From positions 806,001-870,000 of the forward strand of contig MSED01000013.1 of NCBI GenBank assembly GCA_002099365.1: a DNA stretch of 64,000 nucleotides, in the 5' to 3' direction. The stretch is from Phialophora verrucosa. Its lineage: Eukaryota; Ascomycota; Eurotiomycetes; Chaetothyriales; Herpotrichiellaceae. Each line of letters opens with the position of its first letter. Position 1 is the stretch's first letter. Under the pieces are notes generated by a model. That model did not search any database and was not told the origin of the DNA. It saw only the letters and a list, made by a program, of their open reading frames with translations. Below, piece by piece: positions 11,984-22,990 of the stretch. Made by a program: the position numbers and the translations under genes.

Positions 11984-14243
11984 ATGTCCCCAGACGTCCG
12001 GCTCCGTGTCTCCTGGTTGAGCCGCGTGGTTATTTTATTCTCCTCCTTATCACACGCCTTCTACATTCCAGGTATGCTTCGTCCGCATTGGGCCGAACCT
12101 GCGCTCCGTGACGGTGACTGATGTCTGACAGGCGTGTCGATACGAAGCTATCGAGATGACGAGAACATCCCACTTCTTGTGAACAAGGCGTACTCCGATA
12201 AGAGCCAGTTGCAATATGCATATTTCGATTTGCCCTTTGTCTGCCCGCCTACGGGCAACAAGCACGCAGGCTTCTCCCACGCCAGTGGACACAGCGTCGC
12301 CCTCAACCTCGGCGAGGTTCTTCGTGGTGACAGGATCAAGAACTCCGACTTCGAAATCAACATGGGCCAGGACATTGATTGTCAGTACCTGTGTGACAGG
12401 ATCGTCAGCCGGAAGGACTTGCAATGGGCGCAACAGATGATCCAAGGCGAATATGTCGTGGAATGGATTCTCGACAACCTCCCCGGCGCGACCTCGTTTG
12501 TTACCGTCGACCGGACTCGAAAGTACTACGCATCCGGCTTCAAGATGGGATACAGGGATTTTGACATGGCGACGGGCAAAGAGATGTATTACATATACAA
12601 CCATCACAACCTTGTGGTTCGATGGCGCCAAGCACCCGGGAGAGCCGGCGATAACGGCGGGAAGGTGGTTGTAGGGTTCGAGGTCTATCCAAAGAGTATC
12701 AATGGGGGTCATCGCAATGCCACGGGCTGTCCATCGGACGTGTCTGGAGACGACTTGGAACCGTTGGCGCTCTACATTCCAGGAAACACCACCGACCTGA
12801 CCGAGCAATATGCCGATTCATCCTACACCCCGGAAAGCGTGGTAGACATGGACGACGGTGCAACAATGACGATCCCCTACACCTACTCGGTCTACTTTTT
12901 CGAACAAAAGGATGTCGAATGGTCAAACCGATGGGACCTCTACTTTAATGACCAGGCGGAGAGCACGTTCACCCACTGGCTGGCAATTGTCAATTCTTTG
13001 ATCATTTCTGGCATTCTGGGCGCCGTCTGCATTGTCATTTGGGGACGGACCATGCAGGGAGATGTCAAGGGCCGTGGCGACGGGATGCTGGAAGAAGCTC
13101 GTCTCAAGCTCGGCAAGCGCGAGAAGAAGAAATCGGGTAGTGGGCTCCTCGAAAAGACCTCAGAGACGAGCCTTGACGATGATCTGTCTTCGGATGAAGA
13201 ACCCCTGGAAGAAATTACAGGATGGAAACTCCTGCATGGCGACGTCTTCAGACCACCTCCGTACGGCGGTCTTCTGGCTCCATTGATCGGGTCTGGTATG
13301 CAACTCGTCTTCATGATAGTCGGCTTGTTGGGACTGAGCTGCGCGGGCATTCTCAACCCGAGCTGGCGCGGAGGCTTCTGGAGCGTCGGTGCTGGTCTCT
13401 TCGTCTTCGCAGGTGGATTCTCAGGGTATTTCTCTGCCCGGGTCTACAAGACGTTTGGTGGCCAGAACTGGCGCAAAAACACGATGATGGTAAGTTCTTC
13501 TTGCTTCAGACGGCAAGGAGTATGCGTGTACTGACTGGGTGGACTAGACTGCGGTCCTTTTCCCCGGCCTCCTCTTCACCCTGGTCTTCGTCCTCAACCT
13601 CTTCTGCTGGGCGCAAGCGTCCTCTACCGCGCTACCCTTCTCGACCCTGCTGGGTCTCGCCTGCCTATGGCTGCTCATCCAACTTCCTCTCGTCCACCTG
13701 GGTTCCTATTGGGGTTTCTACAGGTCACCGGCATGGGAACATCCTACCAAAACTAACGCAATACCGCGACAAGTACCATCGCAGGTGTGGTACATGAAAC
13801 AGCAAGTCACACTAGCCTTGGGCGCCGGACTCGTGGCCTTTGCCGTCCTCTTCATCGAACTCATCTTCGTCTTCAAATCACTCTACCTCGATAAATCATC
13901 CTATTACTACGTCTTTGGCTTCTTGAGCATCATCTCAGCTCTCCTCTCGATCACAATCGCCGAGACGGTCATGATTGCCACATACATACAACTTTGCGCA
14001 GAAAACTACCATTGGTGGTGGCAGTCTTTCTTCGTGGGCGGAGCGTCGGGCTTCTGGATCTTCGTGTACTCGGTGTGGTATTACGCCACCCGGTTGCACA
14101 TAGACGGTTTTGTGAGTAATTTGTTGTTTTTCAGCTACAGTGCACTCGCCTGTGCGGTGTACTCGCTGGCGACAGGGACGATAGGATTCCTCGCGGCGTA
14201 CATGTTTATTCGGCGGATATACGGGGGCGTGAAGGTAGACTAA
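11984..14243 (+). CDS. Transmembrane 9 superfamily (EMP70) protein
   Basis: Nonaspanin of about 713 aa that acts in the endosomal/Golgi membrane system. Three exons: 11984-12071, 12132-13489 and 13548-14243. Introns are 12072-12131 (GTATGC...GACAG) and 13490-13547 (GTAAGT...ACTAG). The first exon encodes a signal peptide ending near SHAFYIPG, the typical mature start of the family. A large lumenal domain follows (about 30-330), then a TM helix near 340, a charged cytoplasmic loop, and a C-terminal block of eight hydrophobic segments. The protein ends GGVKVD. The final KVD matches the KXD/E signal known in TM9 proteins to bind COPI coat and hold them in the Golgi. Yeast relatives (Emp70/Tmn2/Tmn3) work in adhesion, copper handling and vacuolar sorting. 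Assignment to one paralogue is not attempted. Confidence 0.95.
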
Positions 14244-15406
14244 GGTCCAGTCCGCTTACCATATTCCCATCCTCCCTTCCCAAAGCGTGCAAGGAAGAGG
14301 CTGCTTACGATAGACGGCAACAGGCAAGGTTTAGATTGTATAGCGATTACCTCTACAATGTTCATCTAGCTAATTCAGCCCTCGATGCTGACCACAACAT
14401 GTCCAGATGCAACCGGTTCCGTGTGCTCACCCGTGATACATCACATTCTTTCCCGTAGACTGCATTTGGCGGGACGGAGTGGGAAAATTCTCACGTCGCC
14501 ATCCGACTGCGGCAGGGGACCGCGATCCGAGCACGTGGGTGGGTTTCTGTTTAAAAGTCAACCATCGAAGAATTCTTACCGGCTACCCAGCTAAGGAGGA
14601 CGTGGGTCAAATTCGGCTCTACGCTGACAAACAGAAAATGGGGAGATGGAGCAATACTGGAGCAAAATCATCGCAGGGCGTACTCAGGTGAATAGTTCCA
14701 CCGTGGTTACCTGAGGCTGGGGTTAGCAAACATCCACTCGATTACCGCACAGGGCCTAGGACGCCTGGAGGCACGACCGAGGACCACCAAAGGCCACATG
14801 GAAATGTCGACAGGCACCACAAAGAACGCCGGGACGGCGGTTATTGGCTCCCACCGCGCAGTGAGGATCCATTTGTCGACCTTGTCCGCCCTTCGCGTCA
14901 TCTACAAACACTATAACATTGTAGAAATCAACGTGCTCAATGACTCACTTTTCAGGGTTCTCGTACTGTTGTGTAGTCGCTACGCGCGCCTTTCGCATGG
15001 AGCTCGTTTTGACATGCCGCGTGCGCAATGTCCGCGAGCGGCTTACGAATACAGACATATGACTCCGCCCGGTCAGCATCATGAGGACTGTGGGCAACAA
15101 AGAAGTCAACATATATCTTCCCCCTCGACGTCGCTCTGGCCTTGGCCTTGTTCCTGAGTCTTTGCTTCTTCCGTTCTATCCAGTATCGCCAATCAGCCGC
15201 CGCACTGCTCGCCCTATCTTTTCCACCTGATCTCCCCCGCACTCTTGACATTGTCTTGGACGCCAGCCAGCAACTCAGACTCACAGTTCGTATCACGGAA
15301 CCCCTCGTTTGAGAGCAGATCGAATAGCTCCTCGGAGCCAATCCCCAGTCGCTGGGGTTATCAACACCTGCCCACTTTCTGGCCGCACTGACTGCTTTCT
15401 TTCACC
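14244..15406. other. Intergenic, 1.2 kb, nothing recognised
   Basis: Lies between the TM9 3' end and the arrestin start. The last 250 bp are C/T-rich and probably the arrestin promoter and leader. No RNA gene or repeat was seen. Confidence 0.45.
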
Positions 15407-17197
15407 ATGAGCCCTCCCCGTCAAACCATATCCGGCGAGATGCCTTCGTTCCTCGCCAATGTCCCCGCCTACACTCGCTCCCGGTCGCTGGCGTTACCTG
15501 CGACCCAGCGGCGCGGTTCTGCAATCGCAAACGCCATCGGCCTGCGAAAGAAGAGCGAGCTCGATATCATTCTAGATGGCGAAGCCGACTTTGTGCACTC
15601 ATATTCCACTTACGACGAGATCAAGGGCCATGTCGAAATAAAATTTGACAAGCCCACCTCGTTCGATGACCTCAATATCACGTTCGAGGGCTTGACTTGC
15701 ACGTACGTCGAGAAGATCGCGACTACTGCTCCCACGACCGGTCGCACGACAGGACGGCACACGTTTCTCAAAGTCCAGCAGCCAATTACCGACGGCCTGC
15801 TACCCGAAGATGGCCTGTTCGAGGCAGGCGTGACCTACACCGTCCCGTTCACCTTCGTCGTTCCCGACAGATTACTTCCTTGCATCTGCTCGCACAAGGT
15901 CGATACCGAGCAGATCAGGAGAGAGCATCTGCAGCTTCCTCCGAGCTTGGGTGACCCGAGTGTCGCGGGAGATGGGCACATGCTGATGGACGACCTTGCA
16001 CCCGACATGTCCAAGATTTCATACAGCATTCGAGCCAGGGTTACAAAATGGAATGCCACCGGCAGACTCCTGGAGTTGGCAGACAAGTCAGAGCGCATAC
16101 GAATCGTGCCTGCAAAAGAAGAAGCACCGCCCGTCGAAGTCGACGACACGGAATCCGACCACATCATGCGCAAGGAGAAGAGCGTCAAAAAGGGTCTATT
16201 CAAGATCGGTAAGGTCGGCCGTCTGACGGCAGAAACGACGCAGCCAAGAAGTCTGCGTCTACCTCACCCTCAGAAGCGGCAGACTGAGCCCGTCTCGACA
16301 GTGGCCACCATCAACCTGCGCTTCGATCCCGCTTCTCTTGATGACCTCCCGCCACAGTTAGATTCGATTGTCAGCAAGCTAAAGGTCCACACCTTCTTCG
16401 GCGCCGCTCCGTACAAAGTCATACCCGAGGCACGGAGGCACGACAACTGGTCCACGCTGCACGGTATCTACCCTGAGACTGTCTCGCTGTCTTCCCGTGC
16501 CTTGTCCACGGTCTCATGGGTCCGCCACGGCCCTGCAGAACGTGAGAGCTTTTCCTCCTCGGACTTGTCCCGACGGCCATCGGGATACTCGACAACCTCG
16601 ACGACTTCAATCCCCGAACCGTCATGTGCCTATGAGTCCGGTTCGCCCTTTTACACCGCGAGTCTTCCTGTCCCTATCGCTCTACCCACTGCGTCGGGGA
16701 GCAGCCGACCAAAGGTATTCATACCGACATTCCATTCCTGCATCGTCTCAAGGACCTACTCCGTCGAGCTTAACATCTCCTTCCGGACCCCAGGCACAAA
16801 CGTTTCTAGCAGCCACGTGACCCTCAAGACGCCCATCCAAATCTCCTCCGAAGGTGGTACCCCACCGGTGCAAATCCAAGAGAGCGAAGCCACCATAGCC
16901 GCCGAGATCGAGCAGCAATTTGGGCTCTACGAGGCTAGCCAGCTCGAAGAAGCCGGCCTCGTGCTCGAAAGCCCTGTGTACGAAGAGACCGAGGCGAATT
17001 CGCTCGTTTCGGGAACCAGACACATGAGTCTGTCACAGCCTGTCCCGGCATCGGCACGAGCACCAGCACTGCACGCTGGCGTCGACGCCAGCGCACCGCC
17101 CGAATACAGAGCTGGCGCATTCAACACATTCAGCTCCAGGGATAGGTTAGGGGGACCTAGAACCCAAGCTGTGAGTCTCCCTGCTCCCGTGGCATAG
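15407..17197 (+). CDS. Arrestin-related trafficking adaptor with PPxY motif
   Basis: Alpha-arrestin of 596 aa in a single open frame. Family role: adaptor that brings a Rsp5/HulA-type HECT ubiquitin ligase to plasma-membrane transporters for endocytosis. Residues about 50-215 look like the arrestin N-terminal fold (LDIILDGEADFVHSYSTYDEIKGHVEI, then VTYTVPFTFVVPDRLLP). A second beta-rich half spans about 300-500. The ligase-docking PPEY motif is at 564-567. The tail is Ser/Thr/Pro-rich. There is one uncertainty at the end: a GTGAGT donor at 17171 could splice to an acceptor ending at 17273, which would replace the last nine residues by a two-residue tail (SN-stop). The cargo is unknown. Confidence 0.9.
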   Translation: MSPPRQTISGEMPSFLANVPAYTRSRSLALPATQRRGSAIANAIGLRKKSELDIILDGEADFVHSYSTYDEIKGHVEIKFDKPTSFDDLNITFEGLTCTYVEKIATTAPTTGRTTGRHTFLKVQQPITDGLLPEDGLFEAGVTYTVPFTFVVPDRLLPCICSHKVDTEQIRREHLQLPPSLGDPSVAGDGHMLMDDLAPDMSKISYSIRARVTKWNATGRLLELADKSERIRIVPAKEEAPPVEVDDTESDHIMRKEKSVKKGLFKIGKVGRLTAETTQPRSLRLPHPQKRQTEPVSTVATINLRFDPASLDDLPPQLDSIVSKLKVHTFFGAAPYKVIPEARRHDNWSTLHGIYPETVSLSSRALSTVSWVRHGPAERESFSSSDLSRRPSGYSTTSTTSIPEPSCAYESGSPFYTASLPVPIALPTASGSSRPKVFIPTFHSCIVSRTYSVELNISFRTPGTNVSSSHVTLKTPIQISSEGGTPPVQIQESEATIAAEIEQQFGLYEASQLEEAGLVLESPVYEETEANSLVSGTRHMSLSQPVPASARAPALHAGVDASAPPEYRAGAFNTFSSRDRLGGPRTQAVSLPAPVA

Positions 17198-18659
17198 ATC
17201 CTGCAGTGCACACCGTCTCACATGTGTTCTTGTGAAAGATCATCCCCATCTTGCCATTCTTCGTGTGAAGCAGAGCAACTGAGAGGAGAGAGATCACGAC
17301 GCTGAGATGTGGTGCTGCAGTTGAGTAATGGTGGCGCGGGTGGTGGCGCGGAGCCCAGTCGAAGCCGACCGCCAGAACCGGAGCAATCAAGGAGAAGAGG
17401 TCAAACGTCCAAGGACCAGGACGAGGACACCGACGCGCTTTTCTACAACTACTGTTGATTTCCCTGCACGTCAGTGTCCTTTCAACGTGACTTACTTGCG
17501 CATTCAACATAGGCTCCGACCTGGCCCTGGCAGAGAGGACCGCCTTTCACGCGACCTCCCCTGTGGGCGGGCTTGATGGTGCTCACTCTCTAGCCCATGC
17601 ACGGATAATCAGTCAAGAGCAGGGGAAGCATTTGCGGCCTCTTCGGAAATGCAAAAAGGGGCGCACGGAGGAAGGCGAGCAAGCACTGCATCTTTGAAGC
17701 ACTGGCGCATGAGTGCATGGTTGGCGTTGCGACGTCTCAACGTTTCAACATTTCAACATTTTGAATCGGAACAGTCGATTCGATTGCGACGCGATGCGAT
17801 GCGAACTCGATAAACTGACCCACGAGTCGCACGCAGATGATATCATGATGGCGCGACGTACTGGATTTGAATAACGGATGGATCTGGGCTGGGTTGGGCT
17901 GGGCGTGTGACGGGTACGATACAGGTTGACAACTACGCGCGAGATACCCACGTCGGTTTTGGTTTGACTTGTTGTTCTGTGCAGTCCTTGGGATTAAAAT
18001 TAATACTGGCTTACATGTGAAATATGAAATGAACATGAATCAACGTAATGAATGGTTATACGATCTACTTTTCCTTTCTTCAGCGTGACTGAATTCGAGG
18101 ATCGAGATATCTTACAGTAGAAACCTCAACAGCACCCTCTAGTAGAGACTCCAGTAAGCTGACGGGGGATCTGTCCTTACAGTCGAACTTCCATCTCCCA
18201 TCTCCCATGTCCTGTGTCTGGTGTAGGCGATGTAGAGTTAATCTACGCGATGAGCAGGCTGTACGGTGTCCTCGTCTATTAGGCTTACTTTACTTATGTA
18301 CAGTGTTCGTCTACCGGGTTACCCGTGCTGCGTGTGTAGTCGCCCTCCTGGGCAACGTCTTCTACCTCGCCGGCCGGCAATGTCGTGTGTCTTTATCCTA
18401 ATCCACCAGGTCAACGAGAGGGCTGTCCGTGCTCGTCAGTCGGCAAGGTTCCTGCGCATCCTCCAGGACAAGCTGAAGCACCTCTTGACTCTTTCCAACT
18501 GTTTTATTGTAGTTTTGAATGTTTAATTCACTACTTACTCCTAGAAGCTACTTAGAGCTTATGTCGGGGATATCTTACTATATATCTAGATAATAAGTAG
18601 GGAAACCCCCTAGGGGAATAAAACCTACTTTCCCTTATTACCATTAGTTTTTCCGCTTT

Positions 18660-18985
18660 ATACCGGTTTTCTGAGAGCCTTTACACGCAGCTCGAGATCA
18701 TTTCCCTCTTCCCTATAATCCTTTCCTTAACCACCAGGTATGCTTTTCCATCTCTTTCGATGATCTCGGAGCTGTCCGTGAGCTTTTGGAGCTTCTCGCC
18801 TAGATCTGTAACCTTACGAAACCGCGCGTTGGGGTTGGGGACGGGCGGTGCTTCTGCTCTCCCCTGGCCCTCTCTTCCTGTTCTAGGTTCTCTCCCTCCA
18901 TATTCCGGCTCTCCGAGAGTAATACGTCTGTTGCTAGACCTTCCTGGAGCTGTTCGTAACCGCCCGTAACCGTTCGCGGCATGTT
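18660..18985 (-). pseudogene. Possible decayed mobile-element (gag-like) coding relic
   Basis: On the minus strand an open frame from 18982 reads an acidic, Glu/Gln-rich segment (about 50 codons). After an apparent frame change near 18825 the neighbouring frame continues with protein-like sequence (about 35 codons, charged and helical) until it dissolves into AT-rich DNA around 18680. A charged helical protein next to AT-enriched sequence would suit a retroelement gag region degraded by mutation. No reverse transcriptase, integrase or LTR pair was found, so the identity is a guess. It could instead be a decayed host gene. Confidence 0.25.
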
Positions 18986-19270
18986 TTGTCGTTCCCTTTT
19001 TTCCCCTTCTCTAACTCTTCGGTCGCCTGCCGGGCACAGCGGAAGATTGTAGGGTCGAGAATTCGTGTGTACCGCAGGCAGGATTGGTATTGGACTCCCT
19101 AAAGGGAGACGGCAGGTTGGTCAGGGCCAGTGACGTCTCACCGGAGACGTCTATCTTGCACGGGTCGCTGCTGTGGCGCCGGTGGTTGTAGTGGGACCGG
19201 AGCAACCCATGTAGCAACGAATAATTCTCCTTTGGCATGGATCCACCGTCATTGACACAAGTGGACTTTT

Positions 19271-19309
19271 GATAGATAGATAGATAGGTATGTGTATGTA
19301 TATATATAA
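19271..19309. repeat. Simple repeat (GATA)n followed by (TATG/TA)n
   Basis: About four GATA units run into a TGTATGTATATATATA tract. Microsatellite only. Confidence 0.8.
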
Positions 19310-19906
19310 AGTGGTGTGGGGGCGTTTTTTCGTTGGCTGCGACCACAAGTGGGAGTCACAATATCATCGACGGCCGTGGTGTTCTTGTGCATGCAAGGGT
19401 TGGCACCGATATGCCTCAGAGACCACGAATGATACTGGCAAAAAATTACCCCCGAACCAACGTAGGGACAGGGTTCAGTTTCACCCGGCGAGAAGTTATA
19501 GGACCGGGTTAATCACACTCTGCACCGCGTGAAGGTACCTGTCCGGCGCAGAGCACTACAGGAGAGATTGATGGAATGAGCGGGGTGGGGTACTGGAGGT
19601 TGTTGGATGCGTATCTTTTGATAGGTCGGCTGGGGGTTGGATGCTAGAAGAGACAGCACATAGGATGTATAATTGATCCGGCGGAACTGTGACTTGTGAA
19701 TCCAACCTTCCGTTGGGCGGTTGTGCCATTGAGCGCTGAAGTAGTGATTCTGCCTCCATGATTCGAAAGATTGGTCCTTTAACGAGATCGAGGTGATCAT
19801 CATGCTGAGACAATTGCGCCGCCGTGGCTGCGACAGACGACGTATCACTTAGACGCAATTAAGCCCACGTGGGATCGGAGCCCAGAAAGTGGCTTGATTC
19901 AATCGT

Positions 19907-20539
19907 TCATCGACTGGATTTAGGGGTGCCAGCAACTTGGGTGCAATTATCCGACGGCCTGGAGAGATACATTTCTGTCAAATCTGGAACCCGATCCACC
20001 AGCTCCGGTGTCGGTTTTACACTCGAGCTGTCGTTGTGGAAGACTCCTAGTCCGGCAGCAATACCCTCTGGTGGGCCGAGATCAGTAAGGCTTTGGTATA
20101 GCCTGGTCTGGACGCTAGGCGAAAAGCCTGCAGAGAGGATGTTCTGTCCGGAGGGCAAGTCGGTGTCTTGACTTTCGAGATGACACACCATTGTCTTCGG
20201 TTGAGGTTGCTTCCTTGACTGGAGATTGCGGACATTGTAAGGATCTTCGACTCTCGGGTCTGGGAGGTGGTAGTTCACCCGAACGGTGAAAGGGCTTGCA
20301 CTTTGAGCCCTTTCCATGGTCTCACGAGATGAGAATAAAACATGCATTTCCAGCCGCTCGTTCTGGGGTGAATGATGAGTTTGGCGCATCTCCTGCAGGG
20401 GAGACGCGTTGAAGGAGGCTACATGGCCAAAGGATTGCAGCTTCTTGAGGACTGCAGTTGATTCACCCAAGGTGGATGGTGGAGGAGAGATGACGAGGCG
20501 AGCGGCAAGGTATTGAAGCGACCTTCTCGTGATGGACAT
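19907..20539 (-). CDS. Hypothetical protein, putative mitochondrial
   Basis: Intronless protein of 210 aa. The frame opens at 20629 with a non-ATG codon; the first ATG is at 20539 and is used here. From that start the N-terminus (SITRRSLQYLAARLVI) has Arg, Ser and hydrophobic residues and no acidic residues, like a mitochondrial presequence. The middle (about 30-95) may be a small alpha/beta fold (LKKLQSFGHVASF..., MHVLFSSRETMERA). It is followed by a conspicuous, probably conserved stretch LPDPRVEDPYNVRNLQSRKQ (about 101-120). I recall this style from uncharacterised fungal proteins but cannot name a family. The function is unknown. Another exon downstream cannot be excluded. Confidence 0.6.
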   Translation of the reverse strand: MSITRRSLQYLAARLVISPPPSTLGESTAVLKKLQSFGHVASFNASPLQEMRQTHHSPQNERLEMHVLFSSRETMERAQSASPFTVRVNYHLPDPRVEDPYNVRNLQSRKQPQPKTMVCHLESQDTDLPSGQNILSAGFSPSVQTRLYQSLTDLGPPEGIAAGLGVFHNDSSSVKPTPELVDRVPDLTEMYLSRPSDNCTQVAGTPKSSR

Positions 20540-21814
20540 GGTCAGAAGAGAAGAGCCGAAGAGAGGGGCGCCTGTTAGCTCCTCGAGACTCGATCGCGGG
20601 GTATTTCGTATATAAATGTCGTTGTTCAAAGAGTCTTTGATCGCGTGGCTGTGCTCCTGCGGTACAGTAGTGATACACGTGGTCGTGCTGTATACGGTGC
20701 AGCAAACGACAAGTTATATCATTCTATGTTTCGAAGTGGAAGCGTCAGGACCGCCCCCCAAAAATAGCCGGAGGATTTTGGCTCACCACCTTGAGGCAGA
20801 CCTGACCCTCCAGCAAACTCCCAAAAGGGCCATTTGGCGATAATAAAGCGATGCGAAGTTCGGATATCTGACTCGTATCAGTAGATATATAGCGATGCCT
20901 GATAGAGTCTGGTCCGATCTTATCACAAGCGTACGGCTTGGCTGAAAAGCGAGCCTGGAGTGACACTGTGTGCACATAACGAACATGCTCGTACTCGTAA
21001 CATGATCTACTCGACCAAGAACAACATCAAACGGGTACAAGGCAGCTAAGCACGAAAAGGAAGCCTTGGGCAAATTCTTTGCTCAGGTCTGGCGCAGTTG
21101 CGCGCAGCTTCGCCCCAGTCTTGTTGCTGGGATTACCGGCTCAGCCTTCAACAGTCACAGCACCCTGTTCGCGTTGCTCATAGTCGGTTAGAGCTGACGA
21201 GACGTGCAACTGCGGTGTCCTCGATCTTTCACCTCTCCCTTTTCTTCCATCTCTCGACACACTCATTCCATCCGTCACTTGCGCTCGCTACTTGACCATC
21301 GACCGATTGACGATCCCAGACACATTCAGCGAGCAATTCGCCTGCTTGGCCCGCCCGCTTGCCCGCTCCAGACGCGCTTGGAACCAATCCCCAAGCAGCA
21401 TCCCCTCCTCCTTGGGTTTCAGCCGCACCCAAACTGCAAAGTGCCCCGAACCGAGTGCGCCCTCACCTCAGTACCAAGCCTTGACCAAGGCCGCGGACCC
21501 CATCAGTTGACACTCAAGTCCCCTTACATACCCAAGACGCTGCCCAGATTTTATCGTTGTCGCGACTATCCTTATCTTTGGACGTTTAAACGTCGCTGAG
21601 CCGGACCACGACTGCTGTTAGTTGTGGGAACCCAGGAGCAGAAGCAGGAGTTCGATCATCAACTCCGCTCCAAGCCGCCAAAATTCGCGCTCACGAGTCT
21701 CGCGCTTCCCTCCTCGGAGGTCAGGCTGATAATTATCATCCTCTTCCTGGAGGTTTCCACCACCGCGAGGGATATGCTATAAAGGATTTCGAGAAGAGAC
21801 GATCGGCATCCATC
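20540..21814. promoter_or_regulatory. Divergent intergenic region, nothing coding
   Basis: About 1.3 kb between divergent ATGs at 20539 and 21815. C/T-rich tracts at 21220-21460 probably mark the promoter and 5' UTR of the UPF0658 gene. No gene or RNA recognised. Confidence 0.45.
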
Positions 21815-22990
21815 ATGTATCGACCCAATTCAAAATGGACGTGGGCCTTTTCCATCATCGCCCTGGTCCAGGCCATGATCATTCTTGCATTTGAGAGGTG
21901 AGGATTCGACCGAAGGCCCTGCTGCCAGTCCATTCTATTCTAACCGGTTTGCTAGTTATGTCTTTGCGCATTTCCAGATCCACCTCGAAAGTATCCCCAA
22001 CAGCAGCAGCAACACATCCTCCCGGACCATCCCCACCTTCCTGACCCTGTACATCTTCGGTTTCCTGTACCAACTGGTGCTCGTATGGGATGCGTTACGC
22101 ATGAAAAACACCATTCAAGTCATCGGGCTGGTCATGTACAATGTTGGACTGCTCATCTACGGCGCCGTCCAGATGGACCAAATCAGAGAAGCCATCTTGG
22201 AGCTAGCTGAAGATGACTACATTCGTAAAGACATCTGGTCCGATACCGAGCCGTATCTGATCGCCATTCCGTGCATCTTGGCCGTCGGGACAGTCCTCAT
22301 GGCCGGCTGCGCTTGGAAACTCTACGACGAGTTCGCGTGGACCATCTACAAGCGCATCTCGGCCGATCTCAGGATGAAGCGGCGCTATCTCCAGTACCAA
22401 ATCTACATCACCGTGCTGAAGTTCGACTTTTTCTTTTTCCTCGGATTCACCGTCCAATTCGTCGTCATCGTCAAAGGCCGCGGCCCTGAGTTCGCCCTCA
22501 CCATTGCGGCCATACCCGTCACCATTTTCATCCTGCTGGCCGCGGCCTGGTTTGTCCGGAAAGAATCCCTTCTCGGTAGCATTTCCGTCATTGTAAGTCT
22601 CAACGATGAATGCCACTCAGCTCGCTCGCGCCGACTAATCTTGCGTTCCAGATCCTCTACTTCGGCGGCCTCGCCTACTTCATCTTCAAGATGGTCCGCA
22701 TGTACTCTCCCCACTGGGAAGATCCGTATCTCCCGGCACGAAAGGAACTCACAGCCTTTGCTTCCCTGACCATTATCCTCATCCTTCTCACCATCTCGTA
22801 CGCCTGCATCTGCGCACACAACTACAAGACGGGTCTCAAGCCGTATGTAAACAAGCCACAAGCCATCGAGGACGACGAGAAACCCATGGGCGGAAGTGCC
22901 TATGCGCCGTTCGCCACCGAGATGGCACCCAATGGGAGCGGGAAGATGCCGGCTCCGCGGCCGATGGCAAACAGGATGGAAATTGATTGA
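21815..22990 (+). CDS. UPF0658 Golgi apparatus membrane protein
   Basis: Multi-pass membrane protein of about 352 aa with three exons: 21815-21897, 21956-22592 and 22652-22990. Introns are 21898-21955 (GTGAGG...GCTAG) and 22593-22651 (GTAAGT...TTCCAG). It opens MYRPNSKWTWAF with a first TM helix (residues 9-27). Further hydrophobic helices lie near 55-75, 82-102, 130-150, 180-200, 205-225, 235-255 and 270-290. It ends in a hydrophilic Pro/Asn-rich tail. The layout matches the fungal UPF0658 family, described in fission yeast as Golgi membrane proteins of unknown function. The function is unknown; no catalytic motif is visible. Confidence 0.88.

Larger units (their letters stand above)
17198..19906. 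other. Gene-poor 2.7-kb stretch with AT-rich decayed repeat-like DNA
   Basis: No intact gene seen. About 18500-18760 is clearly more AT-rich than its surroundings. Coding-like relic sequence on the minus strand (18660-18985) and a GATA/TATA microsatellite (19271-19309) lie inside. A 100-codon minus-strand frame at 19556-19858 has no ATG start and no recognisable domain, so it is not called. Confidence 0.5.

Noticed and set aside
12050..12808. 252-codon minus-strand open frame
   Set aside because: Antisense to the TM9 gene exon 2; the plus-strand reading has family motifs and splice sites, this one does not.
1..17197. Secondary-metabolite gene cluster around the P450 and Zn2Cys6 regulator
   Set aside because: No synthase or synthetase, and the neighbours are housekeeping genes; only the regulator/P450 pair is kept as an observation.
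18225..18262. Short inverted repeat GTAGA-TCTAC flanked by CGATG as a transposon end or hairpin
   Set aside because: Arms of five bases are too short to separate from chance and no partner copy was found.
19556..19858. 100-codon minus-strand frame as a second exon of the mitochondrial protein
   Set aside because: No convincing donor/acceptor pair joins it in frame, and it lacks an ATG of its own at the start.
22203..22616. 137-codon acidic minus-strand frame
   Set aside because: Antisense shadow of the UPF0658 membrane protein; hydrophobic codons read backwards give charged residues.
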